Of a stretch of 60,301 nucleotides of DNA, positions 7,410 to 16,169 are shown piece after piece. A program made the position numbers and the translations under genes. Where the stretch lies: positions 1 to 60,301 of the forward strand of contig JAEURA010000187.1 in NCBI GenBank assembly GCA_016789005.1. The letters are read 5' to 3'. The stretch is from Anaerolineae bacterium. GTDB taxonomy: Bacteria; Chloroflexota; Anaerolineae; Aggregatilineales; Phototrophicaceae. How positions within the stretch are numbered: position 1 is the first letter of the stretch; each line of letters starts with the position of its first letter. Below the pieces are notes generated by a model. It saw nothing but the letters and a program-made list of their open reading frames with translations, did no database searches and was not told where the DNA came from.

Positions 7410-8534
7410 GTGACCGCAACCGATCCCCGTTCCGCGAAGCCCGCCGCGCGGCGCTCCGGCTTCAGCCCGATTTCCGCCATCGCCCTGGTGATCGCCGTCG
7501 TGCTGCTGGTGCTGGCGGCGCTGGAAGGGCGCAAACTCCAGCCCGATTTCCAGTATCCGACGACGACGGCGACCGTCAGGAGCTACACGGTCAATGTCTA
7601 TCTGAACCTGATCCTGGCAGCGCTCGCCGGACCGGTTGAAGTCGTCGCCACCGCCGATTACACCGTCGAGGGGCGATCCTACACCTTCACCGGGCAGTAC
7701 AAGCGCATCGCCACCCCAGCCGAGGCGGACGATGTCGCCCGCCGCCTGGTCGGCAGCCGCCAGAAAATCTGGTATGACCCGACCAACCCCCAGGTGGCGG
7801 CGTTCTATCCCCTGGGCGCGGTGCAGATCGGGCTGTACGCCGGCTTTGGCTGGCTGGCGCTGATGATCGGGCTGGCTCCGATTGTCCTGAGCATCAAAGG
7901 ACGGCGCAGCGCCAAACTGGACGCCACCCTGCGCTCGGAACAGGGGATCGCCGCCGACCTCGACTATCAGCGGGCGGTGGCGCTCTACGATCAGAAGCAG
8001 TACAAACCGGCGCTGGCGCTGTTCGAGAAAGTCCTCAAGAAGGGCGCGGATGTGCTGGAAGTGCATCGCTATCGGGCGCGCGCCTACTACGCCGCCGGCG
8101 ACCTGGAAAACGCCGTCAAGGCGCTCAACGCGGCGGCGCGGTTGGAGCCGCATGACCGGGTGCTTTACCTTCAGCGCGCCAAACTCTTCCTGAAGCTGGA
8201 CGACCGCGAGGCGGCGATTCGCGATCTGTCGCGGGCAATAGAGCTGAGCAGGGATGATGACGACTTCGACCTGTTCGTGCAGCGCGCCAGGGTCTATCAC
8301 GAATGGGGACGCCTGGAGATGGCGATCAACGACTACAACATGGCGCTCAAGCTGCACCCCGACGCGCACGACCTGCACCGCACCAAGGCAGAAATCCTGG
8401 AGAGCCGACAGCTCTACCGTGAAGCGCTGGAGGAGTACGAAACCTATCTGTATTCCGGCGCTGCCGACGCGCGCGGCGACGCCGAGCAGATCGAGGCGAA
8501 GATCAAACAGATGTACGCCAAAGGCTGGCGCTGA
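7410..8534 (+). CDS. Membrane protein with DUF3592-like domain and C-terminal TPRs
   Basis: The 374-residue protein begins at GTG 7410. Residues 17-165 hold two membrane helices (about 21-42 and 140-163) around an extracytoplasmic beta-rich region with the DUF3592 pattern (ATVRSYTV, YTVEGRSYTF, KIWYDPTNPQVAAF). Residues 175-370 form four or five TPR repeats, such as ALALFEKVLKKG, NAVKALNAAARLEP and AAIRDLSRAIELS, likely cytoplasmic. TPRs suggest a scaffold role; nothing points to an enzyme. The upstream gap is full of mobile repeats, and the next gene has its own -10-like box. Confidence 0.75.
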   Translation: MTATDPRSAKPAARRSGFSPISAIALVIAVVLLVLAALEGRKLQPDFQYPTTTATVRSYTVNVYLNLILAALAGPVEVVATADYTVEGRSYTFTGQYKRIATPAEADDVARRLVGSRQKIWYDPTNPQVAAFYPLGAVQIGLYAGFGWLALMIGLAPIVLSIKGRRSAKLDATLRSEQGIAADLDYQRAVALYDQKQYKPALALFEKVLKKGADVLEVHRYRARAYYAAGDLENAVKALNAAARLEPHDRVLYLQRAKLFLKLDDREAAIRDLSRAIELSRDDDDFDLFVQRARVYHEWGRLEMAINDYNMALKLHPDAHDLHRTKAEILESRQLYREALEEYETYLYSGAADARGDAEQIEAKIKQMYAKGWR

Positions 8535-8588
8535 AGATGGCGGTATTATCCCCCGGATTTTTGGGCGTTCCCGCCTTCCGTCTTCGCG

Positions 8589-8594
8589 TACAAT
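8589..8594 (+). promoter_or_regulatory. Putative -10 box TACAAT
   Basis: TACAAT lies 28 bases upstream of ATG 8622. No convincing -35 hexamer is seen. Similar TACAAT or TACACT boxes occur before several other genes in the window, for example 11261-11266, 29621-29626 and 39123-39128. Confidence 0.35.
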
Positions 8595-8621
8595 AGGGCA
8601 AGGGGGAGAAGGATGGCAAGC

Positions 8622-9737
8622 ATGAACAACAAAACGATGCGAAAACCAACCCATGTCCTCGCCCTCTTGATCTTCGTCGCGGCGCTGTGGGCGATCCCGA
8701 CGTCGGCGCAGGGGAGCGGGGAGATGGTGGCGTTTCTCAACAGCGCTGGACAGGTCGTCGTGAGCAGCGGCGATGGCAGCTACCGCTGGATCGCTACGAA
8801 TCCGGGTGAGATCGTGGCGCAGCCTTTCGGGTTCGCCTGGGCGAGCGACGGACGCACCCTGCTGATCGGCGTCGAAGCCGGCGGCGTGGTCTCGCTGCGC
8901 GCGGCGGATGTCGCCAGCCAGTCGGCGGCAGAATTCGCCCAGGTCAGCGCTCCGTTGATCAGCGTTTCGCCCGACAGACGATACGCCTTTCATGGTCAGG
9001 GCGGCGGCTACGGACTGACCGATCTGCAGACGGGCGGCGCACTGGCGCTGCCGCTGGCGGCGGACAGCAGCGGCGGCGTTGCGCTGTGGAGCGACTCGGC
9101 GCCGCTGGTGGCGTACTGGGGCAGCCAGGGCAACGCCGTGCTGGCGGTGGTCAACGCCCAGACCGGCGAGAGTGCCCTGCTCGACAGCGGGCGCGCCGCC
9201 CCTGTCCTGCCGCTGGCGTGGCGACCAGGGAACGCGCAGATCCTGTTCCGCAGCGCCGGCAGCGTGTATGCGGCGGACGTACGCTGTCTGCTTTCCGGCT
9301 GCGGCGCGAACCCGCTGGGTAGCGCGGTCGATCTGCTGCCGGCGGGCGTCACCGATGTGGCGGTCGATTCCTCTAATGCCTACTTCCAGAGCGATACGGT
9401 GATCGGCGCGGTCAGCCTGAACTGTACGGCGAACTGCCCTGCGGCGGCGGCGCTGGCGGCAGCGGATGCCGGAGCTGGCGGCGTGGCGATCGGCGGTGGA
9501 CTCCTGGTCTATACGTCGAATGGCGGCGCGGTCAGCGCGGTCGATCTGGGCTGCCTGGGGGGCGCATGCCAGCCGCTCGTCCTGGCGAACGGCGCGACTG
9601 CCGGCGCGGTCTCTTCGGGTGGGCGCTATGTGGTGATCGCCCAGGGTGGGACGCTCAGCGCGCTCGATCTGGCGACCGGATCAGCCGTCTATCTGGCGGA
9701 CGCCGGCACGCGGCTCGAACAGATGGCCTGGAACTAA
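8622..9737 (+). CDS. Secreted beta-propeller-like protein
   Basis: A 371-residue exported protein: basic MNNKTMRKP, hydrophobic helix and an Ala-type cleavage site near TSAQG. The mature part repeats short blocks of the type SPDRRYAF, WASDGRTLLIG and SSGGRYVVIAQGGTLSALDLATGS, as in WD40-like or TolB-like propellers. Two Cys-containing segments (VRCLLSGCG, LNCTANCP) may form disulfides. ATG 8622 is preferred over ATG 8613 because GGAGAAGG lies 9 bases before it but abuts the earlier ATG. No catalytic residues are seen; a binding or display role is likely. Confidence 0.7.
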   Translation: MNNKTMRKPTHVLALLIFVAALWAIPTSAQGSGEMVAFLNSAGQVVVSSGDGSYRWIATNPGEIVAQPFGFAWASDGRTLLIGVEAGGVVSLRAADVASQSAAEFAQVSAPLISVSPDRRYAFHGQGGGYGLTDLQTGGALALPLAADSSGGVALWSDSAPLVAYWGSQGNAVLAVVNAQTGESALLDSGRAAPVLPLAWRPGNAQILFRSAGSVYAADVRCLLSGCGANPLGSAVDLLPAGVTDVAVDSSNAYFQSDTVIGAVSLNCTANCPAAAALAAADAGAGGVAIGGGLLVYTSNGGAVSAVDLGCLGGACQPLVLANGATAGAVSSGGRYVVIAQGGTLSALDLATGSAVYLADAGTRLEQMAWN

Positions 9738-9837
9738 GGGACAAGGGAAGAGGAAGGAGGGCGGAGGATTGAGATATCGCGCTCAGGCGGCGGCGCTTCC
9801 TCTCAGTCCTCAGTCCTCCGCCCTTTCACCCTGCCCC

Positions 9838-11061
9838 TCAGTGCCGGATGGTCGGCTCGGTCGGCTCGATGGTTTCCGGACTATACAGCGGCGTCTCCGT
9901 CGGTGGGGGGAGAGTCTCCGTCGGCAGGGGGGTATTGGTCGGCAGCGGCGTGTGGGTCGGCACGGGGGTATCCGTCGGCAGCGGCGTGAAGGTGTGCGAC
10001 GGGGTCAGCGTGCTGGTCGGCAGCGGCGTGAAGGTGGCGGTGAACGTGAAGGTCGGCGTCGGCGTGTCGGTCGGCGGCTGCCAGGTGGGTGAGACCAGCG
10101 TCGCCTCCGGCGCGACCGTCTCAGTTGGCGTGGCGTCGAACTCATAGGGCAGTTCGATGGGATAGTTCAGCAGGGTGTCTTCCAGCAGATCGAAGGTCGC
10201 GATCTCGCTGTTCTCCATCTCCTCAATCGCCGTCCAGGGACATTCTTCCAGCACCGTATTGTCGTTCGCCGCGCCGTCCATGCCCAGATCATCGGGGGTG
10301 GTCAGACAGCGATAGGCGCGCGACCCGGCGGGGACGTGCTGCTCTTGTGGCGTGTCCGGGTTGAGGATCGCCTCGCCATCCAGCGTGGTCACCTCCATCA
10401 GGCTGACGATCTCGTCTTCCAGGGCGAATTCGTCCTGCAGCCGCGTCTTGATCTCATCTGTCGGCGTGACCGATCGCAGGGCAATGGTCGAACCGATGCG
10501 AATATCTGCGCCGTTGGCAGTGATGTCCACCTTTAAGCCGCGCGGACCCTGGACGATCAGCGAATCTGGCGCGCCCAGACATTCCGTGCCGGCGGCGGAG
10601 GTGCGGAAATAGAACGCCTGCATGGGTGTGTGTTCGGTATCGTCGGGAGCGACGGCATTCTCGATTTCGCTGTCGCCCAGGAGCATGAAGACGACGTTCT
10701 GACCGGGCAGGGCGTCCGGCAGATTCGCCTGAACGCTCATCAGGGCGATGCCCCATTCGTTGAGGGGGGTCTGCATCGGGCTGGTGGTGATGCGCGCCAG
10801 GGAGGCGAGATCAGCGCGATCCGCCGGCTGCTGAAAGCGCAGTTCAGACAGCGCAGCGAGGAATTCCGCCTCGACGGTGTTGTAGCCGTAGCAGGCATTG
10901 TTGCGTTCCAGCCCGCCGCAGTTGTTGCCGACGGTGTTGAGCGCGTTGGCGACGAATGTCGGGCAGGACTCGGCGACCTGGGCGGCGCTCCGCTGGAACT
11001 GCACGGCAGCCAGGAGCAGAAAAGCGCAAACAGCAGCGATGAACAGGCTGGCACGTCTCAT
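9838..11061 (-). CDS. Secreted protein with Thr/Pro-rich C-terminal stalk
   Basis: A 407-residue exported protein. A signal peptide covers about residues 1-28 (RRASLF then a hydrophobic core). The body has six or more Cys, including CPTF, NNCGG, NNACYGYN and RAYRCL, and predicted alpha/beta structure. The last 90 residues are low-complexity TPTPTFTFTATFTPLPT-type repeats, a likely wall-spanning or glycosylated stalk. ATG 11061 was chosen because a longer frame lacks a signal peptide and a TATTAT box lies upstream at 11149-11154. I do not recognise the body domain. Convergent with the propeller-like gene. Confidence 0.7.
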   Translation of the reverse strand: MRRASLFIAAVCAFLLLAAVQFQRSAAQVAESCPTFVANALNTVGNNCGGLERNNACYGYNTVEAEFLAALSELRFQQPADRADLASLARITTSPMQTPLNEWGIALMSVQANLPDALPGQNVVFMLLGDSEIENAVAPDDTEHTPMQAFYFRTSAAGTECLGAPDSLIVQGPRGLKVDITANGADIRIGSTIALRSVTPTDEIKTRLQDEFALEDEIVSLMEVTTLDGEAILNPDTPQEQHVPAGSRAYRCLTTPDDLGMDGAANDNTVLEECPWTAIEEMENSEIATFDLLEDTLLNYPIELPYEFDATPTETVAPEATLVSPTWQPPTDTPTPTFTFTATFTPLPTSTLTPSHTFTPLPTDTPVPTHTPLPTNTPLPTETLPPPTETPLYSPETIEPTEPTIRH

Positions 11062-11302
11062 TCGGCGGTCTCTTTCAGCCGCAGCCAGACAAACGCAGCG
11101 TCCAGCCCGGCACATGAAGGCTGTATAGGGAGAAATGATGACTTTCCCATAATACAACGGAACGAAGGGGAGATTTCGTGTAGAACGTATATTTTTCCGA
11201 TGAATGCAAGGCGAACGCGCCGGCGCGACAGCCGGCATAGCAGACAGCGCGGCGCGTCTATACAATTACGCCCATCTCTAGCCAAATTCTGGAGTGGGAC
11301 CG

Positions 11303-12706
11303 ATGGCAAAAGAATACGATGTCCTGGTGCTTGGCGCTGGACCCGGCGGCTACGTCGCTGCAATTCGCGCCAGCCAGCTCGGACTCAAGACGGCGATTGT
11401 CGAAAAGCAATACTGGGGGGGTGTCTGCCTGAATGTCGGCTGCATCCCGTCAAAGGCGCTGCTGCGCAACGCCGAACTGGTGAACATCTTCAAGAACGAC
11501 GCCGAAAAATACGGCATCCAGGTGCAGGGGACGGTGTCGTTCGATTACGGCATGGCGTTCCGGCGCAGTCGTCAGGTGGCAGATGGGCGCGTCAAGGGCG
11601 TCCACTTCCTGATGCGCAAGAACAAGATCGATGAGTTCGATGGTTGGGGCGTCTTCAAGGATGCGCATACCGTCGAAGTGGCGCTCAACGACGGCAAGAC
11701 CGAGACGATCACCTTCAAGTCCTGCATCCTGGCGGCGGGCGCGACCACCCGGCTGATCCCCGGCACGGCGCTGAGCAAGAACGTCGTGACCTACGAGGAG
11801 CAGATTCTCGACGAGAAGCTGCCGAAGTCGATCATCATCGCCGGCGGCGGCGCTATCGGCTGCGAGTTCGCCTACGTCATGCACAATTACGGCGTGCATG
11901 TGACTATCGTCGAATTCCTGGATCACCTGCTGCCGCTGGAAGACGAAGATGTCTCGGCGGAACTGGAAAAGCACTACCGCCGCATGGGCATTGGCGCGCT
12001 GACCAAGACACGGGTTGACAAGATCGAAGATAAGGGCGACCACGTCGAAGTGACCGTGACCCTGCCGGAAGGCGGCACGAAGGTGCTGAGCGCCGACCGC
12101 GTCCTGCAGGCGATCGGCTTCAAGCCGCGCACCGAGGGCTATGGGCTGGACAAGACCGGCGTCAAGCTGACCGAACGGGGCGCGGTGGCGATCAACGCCC
12201 AGATGCAGACCAGCGTGCCGCACATCTACGCCATCGGCGATGTGACGGCAAAGCTGATGCTGGCGCACGTCGCCGAGGCGATGGGCGTGATCGCCGCCGA
12301 AACCATCGCCGGGGCGCACAGCATCGAACTCGACTTCGACATGCTGCCCCGCGCCACCTACTGCCAGCCGCAGGTCGCCAGCTTCGGCTACACTGAAAAG
12401 CAGGCGCGCGAGAAGGGCTACGACATCAACGTCGCCAAATTCCCCTTCCAGGCGAACGGCAAGGCGCATGGCTTGGGCGAGACCGCCGGCTTCGTCAAGC
12501 TGATCAGTGACAAGAAGTACGGCGAAATCCTGGGCGCGCACATGATCGGACCGGAAGTGACGGAGCTGCTGCCGGAACTGACGCTGGCGCGCTATGCAGA
12601 ACTGACGCCGGAAGAGATCGCCCGCAACGTCCACGCCCACCCCAGCCTGAGCGAGGCGCTCAAAGAAGCGGCGCACGGGCTGGAAGGACAGATGATCAAT
12701 TTCTAG
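11303..12706 (+). CDS. lpdA: Dihydrolipoamide dehydrogenase (E3)
   Basis: A 467-residue class I pyridine nucleotide-disulfide oxidoreductase. FAD site GAGPGGY is at 11-17; the redox pair is Cys42/Cys47 in [10 protein letters not shown]. An NAD-binding GGGAIGCE follows near 185, the second FAD motif IYAIGDVTA near 310, and the C-terminal dimer domain has HAHPSLSE with the active base His. It reoxidises lipoyl groups of 2-oxoacid dehydrogenase or glycine-cleavage complexes; no E1/E2 genes are nearby, so it probably serves complexes encoded elsewhere. GGAGTGGG precedes ATG 11303. The TAG stop lies at the edge of a MITE-like insertion whose first base supplies the G. Confidence 0.95.
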   Translation: MAKEYDVLVLGAGPGGYVAAIRASQLGLKTAIVEKQYWGGVCLNVGCIPSKALLRNAELVNIFKNDAEKYGIQVQGTVSFDYGMAFRRSRQVADGRVKGVHFLMRKNKIDEFDGWGVFKDAHTVEVALNDGKTETITFKSCILAAGATTRLIPGTALSKNVVTYEEQILDEKLPKSIIIAGGGAIGCEFAYVMHNYGVHVTIVEFLDHLLPLEDEDVSAELEKHYRRMGIGALTKTRVDKIEDKGDHVEVTVTLPEGGTKVLSADRVLQAIGFKPRTEGYGLDKTGVKLTERGAVAINAQMQTSVPHIYAIGDVTAKLMLAHVAEAMGVIAAETIAGAHSIELDFDMLPRATYCQPQVASFGYTEKQAREKGYDINVAKFPFQANGKAHGLGETAGFVKLISDKKYGEILGAHMIGPEVTELLPELTLARYAELTPEEIARNVHAHPSLSEALKEAAHGLEGQMINF

Positions 12707-12853
12707 GGGCTGTTATGAACTTTTGCGGCAACCTCACCCCTGTATCCCCTCTCCCACGCGCGCGGGGCGAGGGGACCTGACTCCCCCTTCTCCCCGTTTT
12801 GTGGGAGAAGGGGGCTGGGGGGTTGAGGGGAGAGAAGTTCATAACAGGCTCTA
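12704..12853. mobile_element. TA-type MITE-like element, copy with CTGTTATGAAC ends
   Basis: Ends GGGGCTGTTATGAACTT (from 12706) and AAGTTCATAACAGGCTC (to 12851) are inverted repeats; TA flanks both sides (12704-12705, 12852-12853). The inside has nested palindromes CCCCTCTCCC and CTCCCCCTTCTCCCC with complements. A second copy lies at 31565-31722. The left TA is the first two bases of the lpdA stop codon. Bases 12854-13017 after it hold nothing I recognise. Confidence 0.75.
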
Positions 12854-13017
12854 GGGAGGAATGAGGGGTGAGGGAGAGGCTTTGAGGACCGACGGGTGCA
12901 TCCGATCATTCTGGCGCATTGCAGGGACAGCTCCCTGGATTCTGCCCGTCGCGGCGGACGCGCCAGAACGTGTATGGAAACTCGCTGTTTGTCACCCTAT
13001 GCCTTCCTCACCCCAAG

Positions 13018-13485
13018 TTAGCTCGCAGGACCAGTCGTGCTTGCGGCGGGTTCGACTCGCGAAGGCTTGAGGATCAGACGGGTGATCACGAAGGCTACCG
13101 GTACGGTCATGAGCGTGCCCAGCGCGCCGGCGTACTCGGCGGGGATATGCAGGTTGTCAACCAGCAGGATGGTGAAGAGCGTGCCGAGCACGTACTGCAC
13201 GATGTAGACCGCCGGAAAGCGGAACGCCGTGCGCCATTGCAGCGGCTGGCGAAAGACGAAGAGCGCGTTGAGCACGTAGCCGACCGGCACACCGGCGAAA
13301 TAGCTGACGCCGTATGCCACCGTGTAGGGCGTGATTGGCAGCAGCAGCAGGTAGATCACGTAGGTGAAGACGCTGTTCACCCCGCCAGCGATGACGTAGC
13401 GCAGGAAGGCGCTGGCGAGCACCGCTTTGAACGGGCGAAGGACCGGAATATCCGAAGCCTGAACGGCGTTTTCAATAGACTTCAT
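13018..13485 (-). CDS. GtrA-family membrane protein
   Basis: A 155-residue protein with four membrane helices, matching the GtrA/DPMS-like family (RYVIAGGVNSVFTYVIY near residue 30 and PVGYVLNALFVF near 75). GtrA proteins help flip or use polyprenyl-phosphate sugars. It overlaps the 3' end of the GT2 gene by 14 bases and closes a six-gene glycan operon, which fits the GtrB-GtrA pairing known from O-antigen modification. The sugar is not known. The tail is rich in Pro, Ala and Thr. Confidence 0.85.
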   Translation of the reverse strand: MKSIENAVQASDIPVLRPFKAVLASAFLRYVIAGGVNSVFTYVIYLLLLPITPYTVAYGVSYFAGVPVGYVLNALFVFRQPLQWRTAFRFPAVYIVQYVLGTLFTILLVDNLHIPAEYAGALGTLMTVPVAFVITRLILKPSRVEPAASTTGPAS

Positions 13486-14428
13486 CGACCACCACTTCCG
13501 GGCGGCGCGTCACTTCATCGAAGATGCGCCAGACGTATTCGCCGATAATGCCGAGCATGACGATGACCAGCCCCACCAGGAAGGCGATCAGCGCCGCCAG
13601 CGTGGCAAAACCCGGCGCATCGCGTCCCTCGATCAGGGTGCTGAGGAAGATATATGCGCCGTAGAGAAAACTCAAGACCGAGACGGCAAAGCCGATCCCC
13701 GTGATGATACGGATCGGCAGCACCGTGAAGCCCACCACCGAGTCGACGAAGTAGTTCAGCTTCTTGACGAACGTCCAGCGGGACTTACCATAGGGGCGTT
13801 CCGGGCGGACGTACTCGATCTCCACCGGTTTGAAGCCCAGCCAGTAGAGCAGCAGCGTGGTGTTCATATTCTTGGTGCTGTCGCGCATGTAGGGCAGCAG
13901 CTGCCGATCCATCAGCATGATGTCGAAGCCCGTCGGCGGGTAATCCGGCACGATGAAGCGCCGCACCAGGGCGTAATAGACGCGGGCGAAGAAGCGCGTC
14001 AGCGCCGGGTCCCCCCGCCGCGTCCGCACCGCCAGCACGAACTTCGCCCCATTCAGCCAGTGATCAGTCATTTCGACGATCAGGTGCGGCGGGTCCTGCA
14101 AATCGGCAGCCAGCCACATGAAACAGCCGCCGTTGATGTAGTTCAGCCCTACTTTGGAGGCGTGGATCGCCCCGAAATTGCGCGCCAGCTTGACGACCAC
14201 CGTGTTCGGGCGCTGCGCCTTGATCTTCAGCAGCTCGCCGAGCGAGCCATCGCCCGATCCATCGTCCACGAAGACCAGCTCCAGCGCGCAACCGCGTTCG
14301 CCGAGCTGCGCCTCGACGGTTTGCAGCGCCGCGAAGAGGTGCGGCAGCGACTCCTGGTTGTAGTAGACCGGCACGACGACCGAAACCAGCTTTCCCCGCT
14401 CCGCCGCGTCACGTTCTCCTGCGCTCAT
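13472..14428 (-). CDS. GT2 glycosyltransferase, GtrB/DPM1-like
   Basis: A 318-residue protein. Residues 15-225 form a GT-A fold: SVVVPVYYNQ, VDDGSGDGS and AADLQDPP (the acidic metal site), then the KSRWTFVKKLNY segment. Two membrane helices (about 233-262 and 272-300) anchor it. The GtrB group makes polyprenyl-phosphate-sugar from an NDP-sugar; the adjacent GtrA supports this. ATG 14428 overlaps the previous stop as ATGA; the longer frame from 14455 would overlap more and has no ribosome site. Its donor may be the sugar made by the aminotransferase and epimerase upstream (inference). Confidence 0.9.
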   Translation of the reverse strand: MSAGERDAAERGKLVSVVVPVYYNQESLPHLFAALQTVEAQLGERGCALELVFVDDGSGDGSLGELLKIKAQRPNTVVVKLARNFGAIHASKVGLNYINGGCFMWLAADLQDPPHLIVEMTDHWLNGAKFVLAVRTRRGDPALTRFFARVYYALVRRFIVPDYPPTGFDIMLMDRQLLPYMRDSTKNMNTTLLLYWLGFKPVEIEYVRPERPYGKSRWTFVKKLNYFVDSVVGFTVLPIRIITGIGFAVSVLSFLYGAYIFLSTLIEGRDAPGFATLAALIAFLVGLVIVMLGIIGEYVWRIFDEVTRRPEVVVDEVY

Positions 14429-15378
14429 CACCACTCCAGCCTGTAGGTATCGCACATCACGCTGCGCCCGCCGAAATCTTCCTTGTGGGCGATCAGCCCG
14501 CGGTTCAGGCTGCCATCTGCCGGCTCGGTGGACGTGCCCAGATCGAAATACAGCTTGTCGGTGAAAACCCGGCGCAGCAGATGATCCATCAGCAGGTCAA
14601 GCGCGCCGGTCGCCCGCCCGTGCTCGCCGGAGGCGATATACTGCGCCCGCGCCACCTGCCCGCTCTCGTAGACCAGCACGCCGGCGACCAGCGCACCATC
14701 GAGATAGGCGCCGAACAGTCGGATGTGCTGCGGAAAGCGCCCTGCCAGCAGCGCCATCTCCGCCAGGGTATGGACCGGCTTGGCGTCGTGCTGCTGTGAC
14801 AGCACGTCCTCCAGGATCGCCCAGAACGCAGCAAGATCGCGCGTTTCCGCCGCCGTCACCCCGGCGTTCTGAGCTTTGCGCACCTCGTAGCGCCGGTCCT
14901 TAGGAAACGGCGGCGCATCCTGAAGCGTCGGCGCGCCCTGAAGCGCGGTCGCCGCTCGGCGGTCTTCCAGGCGCGCCCCCTGTTGAAAGAGCGCGTACAG
15001 GTCTTCCTGTGCCGGCTGACGATGGTAGATCGTCGGCGCGGGCTTGTAGATCAGCCGGCGCAGCCCATGATCGCCGGCGTAGGTGCGCAGGGCGTCGAAC
15101 ACCTCGATCATGAGCGCCTGTTTCATGCGCCCGTCGGTGATCCATCCGCCGAAGGTCAGCCCGCCGTGACTGATCAGCGACTCGCCGCGCTGGTTCGCCG
15201 GCAGCAGCGCGACGAGCCGCCCGCCGGCAAAGGCGATCAGCGAATGGTCGGTGAAGCGGTCGCGGTGATACTCCATGTAGTCGCGCAGGAACAGGAAGAC
15301 GCCGTTCCTGCTGCCCTGCACGAAGGCGTCCCATGCCAGGCGGTGCGCGTCGGTGTAGCGCTCAATCGTCACGCTCAC
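14428..15378 (-). CDS. FemAB/GNAT-type aminoacyl or acyl transferase
   Basis: A 316-residue protein resembling the FemAB-like GNAT group that adds aminoacyl or acyl groups to cell-envelope precursors or amino sugars. Visible elements are WDAFVQGSRNGVFLFLRDYMEYH at the N-terminus, a central PPFPKDRRYEVRKAQNAGV (substrate-binding Arg/Lys), and a C-terminal GNAT core with GALVAGVLVYE and a final FGGRSV. GTG 15378 overlaps the stop of the upstream gene (GTGA). Within a glycan operon that includes a sugar aminotransferase, N-acylation of an amino sugar is a plausible role (inference). Confidence 0.75.
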   Translation of the reverse strand: MSVTIERYTDAHRLAWDAFVQGSRNGVFLFLRDYMEYHRDRFTDHSLIAFAGGRLVALLPANQRGESLISHGGLTFGGWITDGRMKQALMIEVFDALRTYAGDHGLRRLIYKPAPTIYHRQPAQEDLYALFQQGARLEDRRAATALQGAPTLQDAPPFPKDRRYEVRKAQNAGVTAAETRDLAAFWAILEDVLSQQHDAKPVHTLAEMALLAGRFPQHIRLFGAYLDGALVAGVLVYESGQVARAQYIASGEHGRATGALDLLMDHLLRRVFTDKLYFDLGTSTEPADGSLNRGLIAHKEDFGGRSVMCDTYRLEW

Positions 15379-16169
15379 GGCTTGAGGATCAGGATGTCCT
15401 CGCGGCGGTTCGCCATCGGCAGATCGGCGCGCTGCGGCAGGAGATAAGCGTCGAAGCCGAAAGCGCGGCAGCGCGCCAGGATACCCAGCATCACGCCGTC
15501 GTCGATCTGCCCGGCGTCGAGCGCATTGAAAGCGACCTGCGGCGCGTCGTCGGTGCCCATGAACGCCTTGTGAAAGGCGATGCCGGTCTCCGACGCGAAG
15601 AAGCGTTTGCGCTTGGAGATATTCGGAAAATCGCCGATCAGCCACTCCGCCCGGTTCGCCATCAGGCTGAGCGTCTGATCGATGAAGGGGTACAGCAGCC
15701 CTTCAGCGAAGATGATCGAGACCACGCCGTACGCCAGCACGACATCAACCTTGCCGGCGTAATCGACGAAGAGCTGCGGGCATTCCTTCGGATAGTAGGC
15801 GGGCAGTTTGGTCAGATGCGGGGAGTCCGGCAGCAGATCGAGCATCTCCGGCGCGTCGATCATGATCAGCCGGTGTTCGTGTTCGGCGCAGTGGGCGATC
15901 ATCAGCTTCGCCGGGTCGCTGCATCCCGGTCCGATGTCCAGCACGGTCAGCCCGCGCTCGCTCAGGCGCGGCAGCTTGGCGAGGATGTCGGCGAAGATGT
16001 CAGCGCCTCTGCCGGCACGGTACGAATCAGGAAATCCGACCTTTTCGTACTCGGACAGGCTGGGATCTTTCGCCATCTCGCGAAAACGCTCGTAGGTCAG
16101 GTTCTTGAAGCGGTCGAAGTTGATGTTTTGTACCACCTCGTCCTGTTCCTGGTTCCGCTGGATGATCAC
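15375..16169 (-). CDS. SAM-dependent methyltransferase-like protein
   Basis: A 264-residue protein with a Rossmann methyltransferase core: motif I LTVLDIGPGCSDPA (about 74-87), the acidic strand end LIMIDAPE (about 100-107), and VDVVLAYGVVSII for motif IV. An N-terminal helical part contains RFREMAKDPSLSEYEKVGFP. Its place between the epimerase and the FemAB-like transferase, with 4-base overlaps on both sides, suggests sugar O-, N- or C-methylation. I see no Cys-rich metal site, so it is not a TylCIII-type C-methyltransferase. Confidence 0.75.
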   Translation of the reverse strand: MIIQRNQEQDEVVQNINFDRFKNLTYERFREMAKDPSLSEYEKVGFPDSYRAGRGADIFADILAKLPRLSERGLTVLDIGPGCSDPAKLMIAHCAEHEHRLIMIDAPEMLDLLPDSPHLTKLPAYYPKECPQLFVDYAGKVDVVLAYGVVSIIFAEGLLYPFIDQTLSLMANRAEWLIGDFPNISKRKRFFASETGIAFHKAFMGTDDAPQVAFNALDAGQIDDGVMLGILARCRAFGFDAYLLPQRADLPMANRREDILILKP

